Shown here: piece after piece, positions 1 to 10,553 of the stretch | How the letters are laid out: every line of letters begins with the position of its first letter | Numbering within the stretch: position 1 is the first letter of the stretch | Assembly (NCBI GenBank): GCA_938041335.1 | Contig: CALIAF010000036.1 | Location: forward strand, 104,135-168,134 | Source of the DNA: an uncultured Ulvibacter sp. | GTDB lineage: Bacteria; Bacteroidota; Bacteroidia; Flavobacteriales; Flavobacteriaceae | Reading direction: 5' to 3' | DNA: 64,000 bases | Notes under the pieces: generated by a model | What the model was told of the DNA's origin: nothing | The model's input: only the letters and a program-made list of their open reading frames with translations | The model's database searches: none | Translations under genes and position numbers: made by a program

Positions 1-429
1 ATCGTCATGATAAGCCCGATCCCCTGTCCACCCTGCGTGACACTTAATCCCAAAATGATTTTTTGCTTTTCTGGTCAATTCTCCTTTACCAGCACCACTT
101 TCTAAAATACCCTGTGCCAGTGTTATACTTGCAGGAATTCCATATAACTCCATTTCTTGCTTGGCTATTTCACTGTAGGTGCTAATGTACCTTGAAACGA
201 CATCTTTATATGTTTCATTTGGCTTTGTGGGCGGAGTAACTACTGGAGTGACTACTTCAACCTTAGGCGCATCAACTATAGGTGCATCTACGGAAGGCTT
301 CGGGTCATTTTTTTGTACAATTACTCGTGGCGTTCTTTCTTTTGCAACAACTGTTTTTTTAGATTTACAGCCTACTTGCACTAAAAGCAAGGCTAGAATG
401 AACATTGAAAATTTAAACTTTTTATTCAT
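1..429 (-). CDS. Glucosaminidase / endo-beta-N-acetylglucosaminidase-like lipoprotein (3' end truncated by window edge)
   Basis: Reverse-strand reading from 429: MNKKFKFSMFILALLLVQVGCKSKK (lipoprotein signal) ... YISTYSEIAKQEMELYGIPASITLAQGILESGAGKGELTRKAKNHFGIKCHAGWTGDRAYHDD, the glucosaminidase-family N-terminal motif; no stop before the window edge. Confidence 0.85.
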   Translation of the reverse strand, partial: MNKKFKFSMFILALLLVQVGCKSKKTVVAKERTPRVIVQKNDPKPSVDAPIVDAPKVEVVTPVVTPPTKPNETYKDVVSRYISTYSEIAKQEMELYGIPASITLAQGILESGAGKGELTRKAKNHFGIKCHAGWTGDRAYHDD

Positions 430-1316
430 AAGATAAGAGGCAATTTCTTTTTTTTTAATGTTTGATTCATACCAGCAATCCCTTGAAGTCCTCCAGTATG
501 AATGGCTAAAATACGGCTATTTTCTTTGAAATATTGTTTTTGCATTAGGTCAAAAATGCCATACAGCATCTTTCCAGTGTATACCGGATCAAGTTGTATT
601 TTATGGGTAGATTTAAATTCATTAATAAAACGCACGAGATCTTCATCTATTTTAGCATAGCCACCAAAATTGAAGGAATCAATTATTTCAAAATTCTTAT
701 TCGCGGTATGTGTTTCTATTAATTCTTTCTGAAATGTTCCTTTTAATGCAGAAAAACCTATTGCTTTTTGATGCGGCAACAAACTGGAAACAATTCCTGC
801 GAGGGTCCCTCCGGTGCCAACGGGAACACAAATGTAATCATACTGAGCATCTTCGGTATTTAATATTTCAGTACAACCTTTTATTGCTAACTCGTTAGTG
901 CCGCCTTCTGGGATTAAATGAAAAGATCCATGTTTTCGTTCTAAGCTTTCTAGAAAGATCATAGATTCTTTCTGTCGATATGCTTCTCTAGTAACAAATT
1001 CAAAATTCATGCCATGATCTTGAGCAAATGATAGTGTAGGATTATCAGAAATACTGTTTTTCAGCTCATCTCCTCTAATTATCCCTATGGTTCTTAAATC
1101 ATGTTTTTTACCAATTGCAGCTACGGCAGCAATATGATTAGAATAGGCACCACCAAATGTCAATATGGTCTTTGTCTCTGAAGCAAGAATCTTAGCCAAT
1201 TGATATTTTAATTTCCTGTATTTATTGCCACTAATTTCTGGGAATAGCAAGTCTTCTCGTTTTATTGCGAGTGTATTGTTTCCTGAAATTAATAGCTTAG
1301 TATTTGTGGCCTGCAT
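426..1316 (-). CDS. PLP-dependent 1-aminocyclopropane-1-carboxylate deaminase / D-cysteine desulfhydrase family
   Basis: 296 aa; KREDLLFPEISGNKYRKLKYQL, TFGGAYSNHIAAVAAIGKK, PVGTGGTLAG motifs of fold-type II PLP enzymes. Confidence 0.85.
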   Translation of the reverse strand: MQATNTKLLISGNNTLAIKREDLLFPEISGNKYRKLKYQLAKILASETKTILTFGGAYSNHIAAVAAIGKKHDLRTIGIIRGDELKNSISDNPTLSFAQDHGMNFEFVTREAYRQKESMIFLESLERKHGSFHLIPEGGTNELAIKGCTEILNTEDAQYDYICVPVGTGGTLAGIVSSLLPHQKAIGFSALKGTFQKELIETHTANKNFEIIDSFNFGGYAKIDEDLVRFINEFKSTHKIQLDPVYTGKMLYGIFDLMQKQYFKENSRILAIHTGGLQGIAGMNQTLKKKKLPLIL

Positions 1317-1542
1317 GAATAAAAAATGAAATAACTATTTGATGGAGTGTAAATATCAGAACATTTCATTCATTATTTGAACTTTTGGCAAAATTAAAAT
1401 TCCTACTATAATCGAATTAAAAGTCGACGAAACGCCAATTAAGAGGCTTTAAAAGTAAATTATTTTGTTTTTAATCGGATAAATTTGCATTTAACCTATT
1501 AAATATGTTACTTTGTCATCACACCAAATACCAAATTTAGTT

Positions 1543-2403
1543 ATGTACCGTAACACTAATCTTCTAATATTAATATCATTAGCCTTTGCATTATTATTGC
1601 CAGGCCCAATGCAAGCCCAAATTGGTTTTGGGACCATAGCTCCAGATGGTGTTATCGATTTAAATTCGGATGTAGAAAAAAACACTGTAGGTGGCACCAA
1701 TAGATATGGTCTTGTTTTGCCAAGAGTAGAACTTGAGAGAACAGATCAAGCCGCACCTGTTGTGAATCCAGTTCCTCCAGGAAATCTAGCTATTGGCACC
1801 GTTGTTTACAATACCGCCAGCACTACTGAAGGTGAATTTAGCGTATATCCCGGCATTTACATGTGGGATGGTGTAGATTGGATCAATGAATTTCCAAAGA
1901 AAAATGCGCAAATATTTAAACAAACATACCCAGACCCTAGCGCGCCTTATTTAAGGACAGTTACTGCGGGATCTTATCAAGAAATACCTGGGTTAGGAAC
2001 TAGCGATGCTAATACATTCACACCAACGTTTTCTGGCACCTACAAAATAGAGGTGAGTGTGAATTGGGGATCAGGAACGGTTGAAGATTTAGGTCCAGAT
2101 ATTAATGTTTCTGCTCAAAAAGGGGTTTTTAAATTTGCATTCGGCACTCCAGTCGTAGATGAATTAATCCCGATGCAAACTTGGTCATCTAAATTTGGGG
2201 GAGGTACTGTTTATTTTGATATTTGGGAACAAACTTCCATAGTGTTATACAAAGAACTCGAAGCGGGTACGCCGTATTCATTCGACTTAGGGTTTGACCA
2301 GACCGTTTCAGACGGATATATAGATGATGGTAATTCTGGTGCTGGAATGGGGTGGATAGGTATAGACATACCTTGTACCGTTGAATTTGTTTTTCTAGAC
2401 TAA
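1543..2403 (+). CDS. Secreted protein of unknown function, tandem paralog 1
   Basis: Signal peptide from M at 1543; shares GIVYP/LVLPR...APVVNP...GTVVYNTAST...PGIYMWDGVDWI and C-terminal IPCTVEFVFLD with the next two ORFs. Confidence 0.7.
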   Translation: MYRNTNLLILISLAFALLLPGPMQAQIGFGTIAPDGVIDLNSDVEKNTVGGTNRYGLVLPRVELERTDQAAPVVNPVPPGNLAIGTVVYNTASTTEGEFSVYPGIYMWDGVDWINEFPKKNAQIFKQTYPDPSAPYLRTVTAGSYQEIPGLGTSDANTFTPTFSGTYKIEVSVNWGSGTVEDLGPDINVSAQKGVFKFAFGTPVVDELIPMQTWSSKFGGGTVYFDIWEQTSIVLYKELEAGTPYSFDLGFDQTVSDGYIDDGNSGAGMGWIGIDIPCTVEFVFLD

Positions 2404-2428
2404 ATCATCATTTTGAATACTAAAAATT

Positions 2429-3766
2429 ATGAAAAAAATTACTTTATCTTATAGTTTAAAATTACTGATACTATTATTTGTATCTAATATCACCCTTGCT
2501 CAGGTAGGAATTAACACAAGAGACCCTAAAGGAATTTTAGATATTAATAGCACAACTTTAGGGGTGGTGTACCCAAATGTTGCTTTAGTAGCAACGGATG
2601 ACCCAACTCCTGTAGTGAACCCGCAAGGTGGAGCCCTTGTAGCAGGTACCGTTGTTTACAATACCGCAAGCACAAACACCAATCCCTTAACTGATGTGAA
2701 TCCAGGTATTTACGTTTGGGATGGCAATGATTGGATTATTCATTTTAAAAAAAGACAGTCTGAGTTGCACAATCAAACCTCCGTACTTAGGACGGAAGCA
2801 AACTTCGTTACAGATTGGCAAGATGTTCCAGGATTAGGAATTCTTCCTCTTAAAACATTTACGGCATTATATTCTGGTTTGTATAGAATTGAAGTGAAAA
2901 CTAATTTTGGCGCAGGTAGAGTTTTAAATAATAGCAGTACATATGTAAGTCTTGCATCTGGTCAATTTAGATTTTTGTTTGACGGAACTCCATATACTTT
3001 TGACACCAGTGCAATCTCTGCCTATTCAAGTTACATAAATTCTGGGCAGTATTTTGACGCCGTTTGGAAAGAAACCTCTGAAACTAGATATGTTACACTG
3101 GTTGCGGGTCAAACATACCCTTTCTCATTAAGCTTTGATGCCTATGATGCTCCTGGTTTTATTGGGAATGGATCTACGACTTTAGCAGGGGGACCAACTT
3201 CAGTTGATTTGATAAATGAAAATTTTGATTCTTACACCGTTTCTCAGATAAACACTTCTAGTGGATGTGGTAATGGTGCTTCTACAGATGGATGGGAGAT
3301 CAGTACATCAGATCCCTGTACGGCCTGTAATGATAATTTACTTTCTATTAATTCTGCGAGTAATGGTTGTAGTCAAAACGCTACTGCTCTAATGAGTTTT
3401 ATGCCTTCACTAGCCACAATAGATATAGATTTTGACTATAGATTTAGAGAGAAAAATGGTGGTCCTGATGCGTTTAGGGTCTATCTTCATGACGGAACAG
3501 CTCAAGTAGGATTAGATTTAGTTAACATTGACAACACGACTGGCCCAACAACAGACGCTTCATATAGCGGTTCAGTTGCTGTAGTTGCAGGCACAACACA
3601 CACCCTACGATTTGAATACATTGCTACCAGAGCATGGTTTGTTTCAGTAGACAATGTAGTGATTAGCGAACTATCTGGACCAGCTACTCCACCCTCTAGT
3701 GAAGGACGAGGCTATGTTGGAAACGAAATAGATTGCCAAATAGAGTTTACCTACATAGGAGAATAA
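2429..3766 (+). CDS. Secreted protein of unknown function, tandem paralog 2 with an inserted ~150 aa domain
   Basis: Signal peptide; same scaffold as neighbours plus an insertion (NENFDSYTVSQ...VDNVVISELSG) before the shared C-terminus GRGYVGNEIDCQIEFTYIGE. Confidence 0.7.
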   Translation: MKKITLSYSLKLLILLFVSNITLAQVGINTRDPKGILDINSTTLGVVYPNVALVATDDPTPVVNPQGGALVAGTVVYNTASTNTNPLTDVNPGIYVWDGNDWIIHFKKRQSELHNQTSVLRTEANFVTDWQDVPGLGILPLKTFTALYSGLYRIEVKTNFGAGRVLNNSSTYVSLASGQFRFLFDGTPYTFDTSAISAYSSYINSGQYFDAVWKETSETRYVTLVAGQTYPFSLSFDAYDAPGFIGNGSTTLAGGPTSVDLINENFDSYTVSQINTSSGCGNGASTDGWEISTSDPCTACNDNLLSINSASNGCSQNATALMSFMPSLATIDIDFDYRFREKNGGPDAFRVYLHDGTAQVGLDLVNIDNTTGPTTDASYSGSVAVVAGTTHTLRFEYIATRAWFVSVDNVVISELSGPATPPSSEGRGYVGNEIDCQIEFTYIGE

Positions 3767-3807
3767 ATATAACGTAGTTTTTTACCTAATTAAAAACTAA
3801 CCAAGTC

Positions 3808-4662
3808 ATGAAAAAAATTAACATACATAAAAATATATTCTTTGCCATTTTCTCTTTAATTGCAACATCAACTATCGCACAAGTGTCCATTAGTAATGGA
3901 ACTCCTACCGCTACGCCAAAAGGATTGTTAGACATGCAGAACAGTACTGCAGGAATTGTATACCCACGATTTGCACTAACCGCTACAGATATAGAGGCTC
4001 CTGTTGAAAACCCCGATGGAACCGGAAATTTAGTACCTGGAACCGTTGTGTATAATACAAATACAACAAGCGATGGGCTAGGCACAGACGTTTTTCCTGG
4101 TCTTTATGCCTGGGACGGGACGAAATGGACTACTCAATATATTAAAGAAGATTCGGAGGTTTTATTACAATCAAGTTTAGGGCAAAGAGTTACTACAGGT
4201 CTTACTACCTATCCCACTCCTACTGGTGAATGGGTTGACGTAACAGGTCTAGGAGCCGGTTCTTCGTTTACTCCAAAATATTCAGGGACTTATAGAATTA
4301 AAGCGAATACTAATTTTGGAGCGGGTGAAATTGTTCCAAACCTAGCTTTTGCTACATCTATGGCTACAACAGAAGGTAATTTTAGAATAACCCTGGGAGG
4401 TATACCGTATGTAATTTATACGCACTCTTACTCAGTTTATAATGGTGACATTGGTGCTGGAACCTATTTTGAACAATTTAGACACGACTCATCGCTCATT
4501 GTATATGTAGATTTAGTAGCGGGAGTGCCTTTTTCCTATCAATTTGAAATAGATGTATTTGTTGCAGATAATTTTGTTGATGGCGGAAACTCAGGAACAG
4601 GAAGAGCTTATGTCGGCATTGGTTTACCTTGTACTATTGAGTTTACCTTCCTTGTAGAATAA
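3808..4662 (+). CDS. Secreted protein of unknown function, tandem paralog 3
   Basis: Signal peptide; GTVVYNTNTTSDG...PGLYAWDGTKW and C-terminal GRAYVGIGLPCTIEFTFLVE shared with paralogs 1 and 2. Confidence 0.7.
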   Translation: MKKINIHKNIFFAIFSLIATSTIAQVSISNGTPTATPKGLLDMQNSTAGIVYPRFALTATDIEAPVENPDGTGNLVPGTVVYNTNTTSDGLGTDVFPGLYAWDGTKWTTQYIKEDSEVLLQSSLGQRVTTGLTTYPTPTGEWVDVTGLGAGSSFTPKYSGTYRIKANTNFGAGEIVPNLAFATSMATTEGNFRITLGGIPYVIYTHSYSVYNGDIGAGTYFEQFRHDSSLIVYVDLVAGVPFSYQFEIDVFVADNFVDGGNSGTGRAYVGIGLPCTIEFTFLVE

Positions 4663-4711
4663 AATGTAATCATCCCCTTATTAAAACATATAATCTTAAC
4701 CTATTTTATTT

Positions 4712-7700
4712 ATGAAAAATTTTACAAACCAAATTACACTATTCCTGTTATTTTCAGGATGTACCTTATTTGCACAAACCCCTTGTTCTAACGGTACGGC
4801 TGGAGGATTTCCTTGCAATGGGATGACACTACAAGGCCACCTTACTATAGCTCAAATGGGAGGTACCTATTATAACTCAAGCAACCCTGCTGAAGCAACA
4901 GACTCTTGGGGCTGGACAGATGCTACCACAGGAAAAGAATATGCTATTGTTGGTATGAATGATCAAACTGCTTTTGTAGACATCTCAAACCCTATTGCAC
5001 CAGTTTACTTAGGAAATTTAGCCTCTCACACTAGCACAAGTTGGTGGCGAGACGTAAAAGTATATAATGACCATGCCTACATTGTTAGTGATAACAATGG
5101 AAACCACGGGATGCAAATTTTTGATTTAACGAGGCTAAGAAATATTCCGACCACACCTGCAACCTTTAATGATGATGGATGGAAAACTTGGGGTAGCGGG
5201 GGTAATAGAGGAGTAGCACATAATATAGTTATTAATGAGGACACTGGTTTTGCTTACATAATTGGCACATCTGGATATGCTAATGCAGGCGTTGTGATTT
5301 TTGATTTATCAAACGCTACTAACCCCTCAGAAGTGGCTACCATTAGTACATATGGAAGATGTCATGATGCACAGACGGTTACATATAATGGCCCAGATAC
5401 AGATTACACAGGAGATGAAATTATGGTAGCTAGTTTTGACGGAAGCGATTTCGTAAGAATTATAAATGTTACTAATAAATCAAACATACAACAGATTAGT
5501 AGTTTCGACTATAGTAATAAAAGTGTTACCCATCAAGGTTGGTTTACAGAAGACCAACGTTTCTTCATTGTTGGTGATGAAGGAGATGAAACAGGCATGG
5601 GTATTAAAACCAGAACTTTAGTTTATGACTTGCAAGATCTCGACAATCCAGTTTTAATTTATTCTCACGAAGGAGCCACTTTTGCTATTGATCACAATGG
5701 ATATGTAAAAGGGAATAGATTTTATTTAGCAAACTACAACGCTGGTTTGCGTGTATTAAAAATTGATGACCTGTATAATGACGCAAACCCGAGTATGACA
5801 GAAGTTGAATCTTTTGACACACACCCAAGCACTGACGGCGCAACTTTTCATGGCGCATGGAATGTATATCCCTTTTTTGAAAGTGGAAACATTTTTATTA
5901 GTGATTTAGATGAAGGGCTCATTATTGTTAGAGACCCTAATTATGACACTACTCCCCCTACACTAAGTGCTCAGAACATAAATGCTACTTTAGCTCACAC
6001 AGGAGCCGTAATTGTAAATGCAATAGATGTAGATACTGGTTCTACAGATAATATTGGGATTACAAGCAGAAAAATAAACAACCAAGACGCTATAACATTT
6101 ACGTGCGATGATTTAGGAGATCATGTAGTTACTTATAGACTAGAAGATGACTACGGAAATGTGAGTACTCAAGATGTAACCATTACTGTTGAAGCTAGAG
6201 TTACTACCTGGGATGGAGCAACATGGTCTGGAAATAATACTCCTGGCCCTGGATCTAGCGCAACAATTAATGCGGCGTACAATACATTTGATGACGGAGC
6301 TATTAATAGCTGTGAATGTCAAGTAACAGGTGCTGGAACACTAACCGTTGCACCAGAATCTTATATTGAGATTCAAAAAAACATTACCGTAAATACAAAT
6401 GGAGCATTAATTGTAGAGCATACTGGTAATGTAGTACAAAAAGATGAAGATGCAGTAGTAATTAATAACGGAACAATAAATGTCAAACTCGACACCCCCC
6501 CTTTAAATGCAAGAGATTTTATATTATCAGGAAGTCCTATGACAGCACAAAACCATACGGTATATAATAACCCTGCTCAATTATTTAAGCACACAACAGA
6601 AAACTTTGACCCATACACGGGAACACCAGCAGTAAATGGGGTGAATTTTCTTGACAATGATATAAATGATTGGACTCCGCATACTGGAGTATTAAATCCT
6701 GGCGAAGGATATTTAGTTAGACCTTCTTTTACAGTGGATGGTAGTTACAGCTACGTATATGATCAAGGTACTTTAAACTCTGGACTAATTACTTATGATG
6801 CCTTTTACGGTAGTTCTAAAGAAGACAGTCCTAATCAATTATCAAACCCTTACGCCTCTGCCCTTAATGCAGATATGTTTATTGCACAAAACGCCGCGGT
6901 GAGCGAAGTGTATTTCTGGGAACACAATATTACCCCGAGTAATGCTATTCCAGGACCTAACTCTTCTAACTTTAGCATGCAAGATGTCTCCATGTATAAT
7001 GGGACTATGGGTGTGGCTGCCGCAAGTGGAGGAACAACACCTAACGGAGTGATCTCAACTGGACAAGGTTTTGCTATAAAAGCAAACAATCCAGGAGGAA
7101 CAGTTACTTTTTCAAATGCAATGAGATTAAACGCAGGTAACACAACATTAAGAATCACAGAAGATGTTAGAGACCTGTTATGGATTTCTATTAGTGAAGC
7201 AGAATATGAAATTGGAAGTACCGCCGGAATTGGATTTTTAAGCGCAGCTTCAGACGGTTATGACACGGGGTATGATTCTAACAGACTAGGTACTATCGTA
7301 TCATTATACTCACACTTAGAAGATGGTTCAGAGCAATTAGGTATACAAGGTCTAAGAGATTTTGATGTGGATAGAGAAATCCCAATGGGTTTTGAAACGC
7401 TGATCGAAAACGATGCACACGAGTACACAATAAGCCTAGAAAATTATGAAGGTGGTCAATTAGAAAATGTGTACGTATTCATATTAGATAACGATACTGG
7501 AATTTCAACTAATCTTAGTAGAGCTTCTTATAAATTTACCGCATCTAATGGAGTTCATAACAACAGATTTACGGTATATTTTAGACAAAAAACTTTTGGT
7601 ATCGAAGGTGCACCTTTAGAGGCTATCCTAGTATATCCTAATCCTGTTGACACAATCTTTACTATCGTATCTCCGCTAGCTCAAATTGAAAATTTCAGCT

Positions 7701-7852
7701 TTTATGACACAAGAGGAAGAAGAGTAATTAACATTGTTGAGCAAACAAATACGAGTTACACCATAGACATTGCAAACCTAGAATCTGGCATATATTATAT
7801 AGAAGTTGTCACAGATAGCGGAACAGTAACTAAAAAGATAATCAAGAAATAA
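4712..7852 (+). CDS. Choice-of-anchor B family protein (LVIVD-type repeats) with T9SS type A C-terminal sorting domain
   Basis: Signal peptide, TPCSNGTAGGFPCNGMTLQGHLT start, VDISNP/IFDLSNATNP repeats, C-terminal VYPNPVDTIFTI...LESGIYYIEVVTDSGTVTKKIIKK. Confidence 0.85.
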   Translation: MKNFTNQITLFLLFSGCTLFAQTPCSNGTAGGFPCNGMTLQGHLTIAQMGGTYYNSSNPAEATDSWGWTDATTGKEYAIVGMNDQTAFVDISNPIAPVYLGNLASHTSTSWWRDVKVYNDHAYIVSDNNGNHGMQIFDLTRLRNIPTTPATFNDDGWKTWGSGGNRGVAHNIVINEDTGFAYIIGTSGYANAGVVIFDLSNATNPSEVATISTYGRCHDAQTVTYNGPDTDYTGDEIMVASFDGSDFVRIINVTNKSNIQQISSFDYSNKSVTHQGWFTEDQRFFIVGDEGDETGMGIKTRTLVYDLQDLDNPVLIYSHEGATFAIDHNGYVKGNRFYLANYNAGLRVLKIDDLYNDANPSMTEVESFDTHPSTDGATFHGAWNVYPFFESGNIFISDLDEGLIIVRDPNYDTTPPTLSAQNINATLAHTGAVIVNAIDVDTGSTDNIGITSRKINNQDAITFTCDDLGDHVVTYRLEDDYGNVSTQDVTITVEARVTTWDGATWSGNNTPGPGSSATINAAYNTFDDGAINSCECQVTGAGTLTVAPESYIEIQKNITVNTNGALIVEHTGNVVQKDEDAVVINNGTINVKLDTPPLNARDFILSGSPMTAQNHTVYNNPAQLFKHTTENFDPYTGTPAVNGVNFLDNDINDWTPHTGVLNPGEGYLVRPSFTVDGSYSYVYDQGTLNSGLITYDAFYGSSKEDSPNQLSNPYASALNADMFIAQNAAVSEVYFWEHNITPSNAIPGPNSSNFSMQDVSMYNGTMGVAAASGGTTPNGVISTGQGFAIKANNPGGTVTFSNAMRLNAGNTTLRITEDVRDLLWISISEAEYEIGSTAGIGFLSAASDGYDTGYDSNRLGTIVSLYSHLEDGSEQLGIQGLRDFDVDREIPMGFETLIENDAHEYTISLENYEGGQLENVYVFILDNDTGISTNLSRASYKFTASNGVHNNRFTVYFRQKTFGIEGAPLEAILVYPNPVDTIFTIVSPLAQIENFSFYDTRGRRVINIVEQTNTSYTIDIANLESGIYYIEVVTDSGTVTKKIIKK

Positions 7853-7857
7853 ACCCT

Positions 7858-8184
7858 TTACATATATTTGAAAAAGGACCAAAAAGACCTTGCTTTTAAA
7901 TAAGCAGGGTCTTTTTCATGCATATAAGCCTCACGCTCAAAACTGATATTCTTATAGGCCGTATGCCTGTTTTTGTACTGGAATAGTCTAACTAAAAATT
8001 CGAGGCTATACCATAGATAAAAAGGAAGCACAAGCATTTCGGCTTGCTGTCTTAAATGTATCCTCTCATGATTGACAAAAACGGCATCTGTCTTCAACTG
8101 TTTTTTTCGCGCAATAATAAAAGGCCAAATGGTAATCCCATTGAACCCTTTACGAACTAAAAATTTACTAGCAATAAAAAACAT
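7858..8184 (-). CDS. Small conserved hypothetical protein with an HExxH-like motif
   Basis: 108 aa ORF; NHERIHLRQQAEM reads as H-E-x-x-H. Confidence 0.55.
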   Translation of the reverse strand: MFFIASKFLVRKGFNGITIWPFIIARKKQLKTDAVFVNHERIHLRQQAEMLVLPFYLWYSLEFLVRLFQYKNRHTAYKNISFEREAYMHEKDPAYLKARSFWSFFKYM

Positions 8185-8276
8185 CTCTATTATTTCTGAA
8201 ATATTAAAAATCTAAAATAGTCATTCTTAAACTTACATTCTTAATCCGTATTTTTGTATTAGAACAATTTAGTTTT

Positions 8277-8459
8277 ATGTTATTTCCGAAGAAAAATATA
8301 AAAATTGAAGAAGGTGATTATTACCTCACCCCAGAAGGATACAAATGCTTTACAGAACAATACCACTTAAAAAGAGGGTATTGTTGTGAGAGTGGTTGCC
8401 GTCACTGCCCCTATGGCTTTGATAAAAAAACGGGAACAACAGACAACAATGAACATTAA
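8277..8459 (+). CDS. DUF5522-like small Cys-rich protein
   Basis: 60 aa; GDYYLTPEGYKCFTEQYHLKRGYCCESGCRHCPYGF. Confidence 0.75.
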   Translation: MLFPKKNIKIEEGDYYLTPEGYKCFTEQYHLKRGYCCESGCRHCPYGFDKKTGTTDNNEH

Positions 8460-8480
8460 GCTTACTATCGTAAACCATAT

Positions 8481-10463
8481 ATGACTTTTAAAGAAGAAAT
8501 ACTGCAGGGAATACCAAAGGATCTACCAACTCAAAAAACGTATGAGCCTAAAGTAAACCATGCTCCAAAACGTAAAAAAATTCTTTCTCAAGAAGAAGAG
8601 AAACTAGCATTAAAAAATGCATTGCGCTATTTTGAACCTCAACATCACGCTACCCTCCTACCTGAGTTTAAAAAAGAATTGGAAGACTATGGTCGTATAT
8701 ATATGTATCGTTTTCGCCCAGATTATAAAATTTATGCAAGACCTATAAACGAATACCCAGGAACATGCGAGCAAGCAAAAGCGATTATGCTCATGATCCA
8801 GAACAATCTTGATCACGCCGTAGCGCAACATCCACACGAACTTATCACCTATGGCGGTAATGGTGCTGTATTTCAAAACTGGGCTCAGTATCGATTAGTG
8901 ATGTCCTATTTAGCACAGATGAAAGACGACCAAACTATGGCGGTATATTCTGGACACCCATTAGGGCTTTTTCCATCTAATAAAGATGCACCCCGCGTTG
9001 TAGTCACAAACGGAATGATGATTCCTAATTACTCTAAACAAGATGACTGGGAAAAATTTAATGCGCTTGGTGTAACGCAATATGGCCAAATGACCGCGGG
9101 TAGCTATATGTATATTGGACCTCAAGGTATCGTGCACGGAACCACAATTACGGTACTTAATGGTTTTAGAAAAATTAAAAAATCACCAAAAGGAGGCCTA
9201 TTTGTTACCTCTGGCCTAGGAGGCATGAGCGGCGCACAACCTAAAGCTGGAAACATTGCAGGATGTGTTACTGTTTGTGCAGAAGTAAATCCAAAAATCA
9301 CGCAAGTACGACTCGATCAAAATTGGATAGACGAAAAGATTACAGACCTCGATGCTTTAGCTACACGCGTAAAGACCGCATTAGAAAATAAAGAAACGAT
9401 CTCTATCGCATATCTAGGAAACATTGTCGAAGTATGGGAAAAATTTGACAGTGAAAATATTCATATTGATTTAGGTAGCGATCAAACCTCACTACATAAT
9501 CCATGGGCGGGTGGTTATTATCCTGCAGGCTTGCCTTTTAAGACAGCCAATGAGATGATGGCAAATGATCCAGATACCTTTAAAACTAAGGTGAAAGAAA
9601 GTCTCGTTCGTCATGCGGCCGCAATAAACAAACATACTGCAAAAGGCACGTACTTTTTTGACTACGGAAATGCCTTTTTATTAGAAGCCTCGCGCGCGGG
9701 TGCAGATGTCATGGCAGACAATGGCATTGATTTTAAATACCCTTCGTACGTTCAAGATATTATGGGACCCATGTGTTTTGACTATGGGTTTGGACCTTTT
9801 AGATGGGTTTGTGCCTCTGGAGATCCAGAAGACTTAGCAAAAACAGATGCTATTGCGGCTAAGGTTCTTGAAGAGATCATGAAAAATGCTCCAAAAGAGA
9901 TTCAACAACAAATGCAGGATAACATTACCTGGATTAAAGGGGCTCAAGAAAACAAACTCGTAGTTGGTAGCCAAGCGCGCATACTTTATGCAGATGCCGA
10001 GGGAAGGATGAAGATAGCAAGTGCTTTTAATACCGCTATTTCCGAAGGAAAAATTAAAACCGTAATCTTAGGTCGAGATCACCATGATGTGTCTGGAACA
10101 GACTCTCCGTATCGCGAAACCAGCAACATTTATGATGGTAGTAGGTTTACCGCAGATATGGCCATACAAAACGTAATTGGCGACAGTTTTAGAGGTGCTA
10201 CATGGGTGAGTATTCATAATGGCGGCGGCGTAGGCTGGGGCGAAGTGATTAACGGAGGATTTGGCATGGTACTTGATGGTAGTAATGACGCACAACGACG
10301 CTTAGAGTCCATGTTGTTCTGGGATGTAAATAACGGAATTGCAAGGCGTAGTTGGGCCAGAAATGAAGAAGCTGTTTTTGCTATAAAACGAGAGATGGAG
10401 CGCAATCCAGATCTTAAAGTAACGCTTCCTAATTTTGTGGATGAATCATTGTTTAAAGAATAA
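8481..10463 (+). CDS. hutU: Urocanate hydratase
   Basis: 660 aa; ITYGGNGAVFQNWAQYRL, SGLGGMSGAQPKAG, GAGMGWGE-like GGGVGWGEVINGGFGMVLDGS; urocanase family. Confidence 0.95.
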   Translation: MTFKEEILQGIPKDLPTQKTYEPKVNHAPKRKKILSQEEEKLALKNALRYFEPQHHATLLPEFKKELEDYGRIYMYRFRPDYKIYARPINEYPGTCEQAKAIMLMIQNNLDHAVAQHPHELITYGGNGAVFQNWAQYRLVMSYLAQMKDDQTMAVYSGHPLGLFPSNKDAPRVVVTNGMMIPNYSKQDDWEKFNALGVTQYGQMTAGSYMYIGPQGIVHGTTITVLNGFRKIKKSPKGGLFVTSGLGGMSGAQPKAGNIAGCVTVCAEVNPKITQVRLDQNWIDEKITDLDALATRVKTALENKETISIAYLGNIVEVWEKFDSENIHIDLGSDQTSLHNPWAGGYYPAGLPFKTANEMMANDPDTFKTKVKESLVRHAAAINKHTAKGTYFFDYGNAFLLEASRAGADVMADNGIDFKYPSYVQDIMGPMCFDYGFGPFRWVCASGDPEDLAKTDAIAAKVLEEIMKNAPKEIQQQMQDNITWIKGAQENKLVVGSQARILYADAEGRMKIASAFNTAISEGKIKTVILGRDHHDVSGTDSPYRETSNIYDGSRFTADMAIQNVIGDSFRGATWVSIHNGGGVGWGEVINGGFGMVLDGSNDAQRRLESMLFWDVNNGIARRSWARNEEAVFAIKREMERNPDLKVTLPNFVDESLFKE

Positions 10464-10553
10464 CGCTATGAAATGCCCCATAACATTTTACAAACAAACA
10501 GAAGATGTATCTTAGGGCATACCATCTTCTTATTTCTAAAATATTATATACCG

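Noticed and set aside
179-436. 85 aa plus-strand ORF
   Set aside because: Antisense to the glucosaminidase-like lipoprotein gene whose signal peptide and domain are recognisable.
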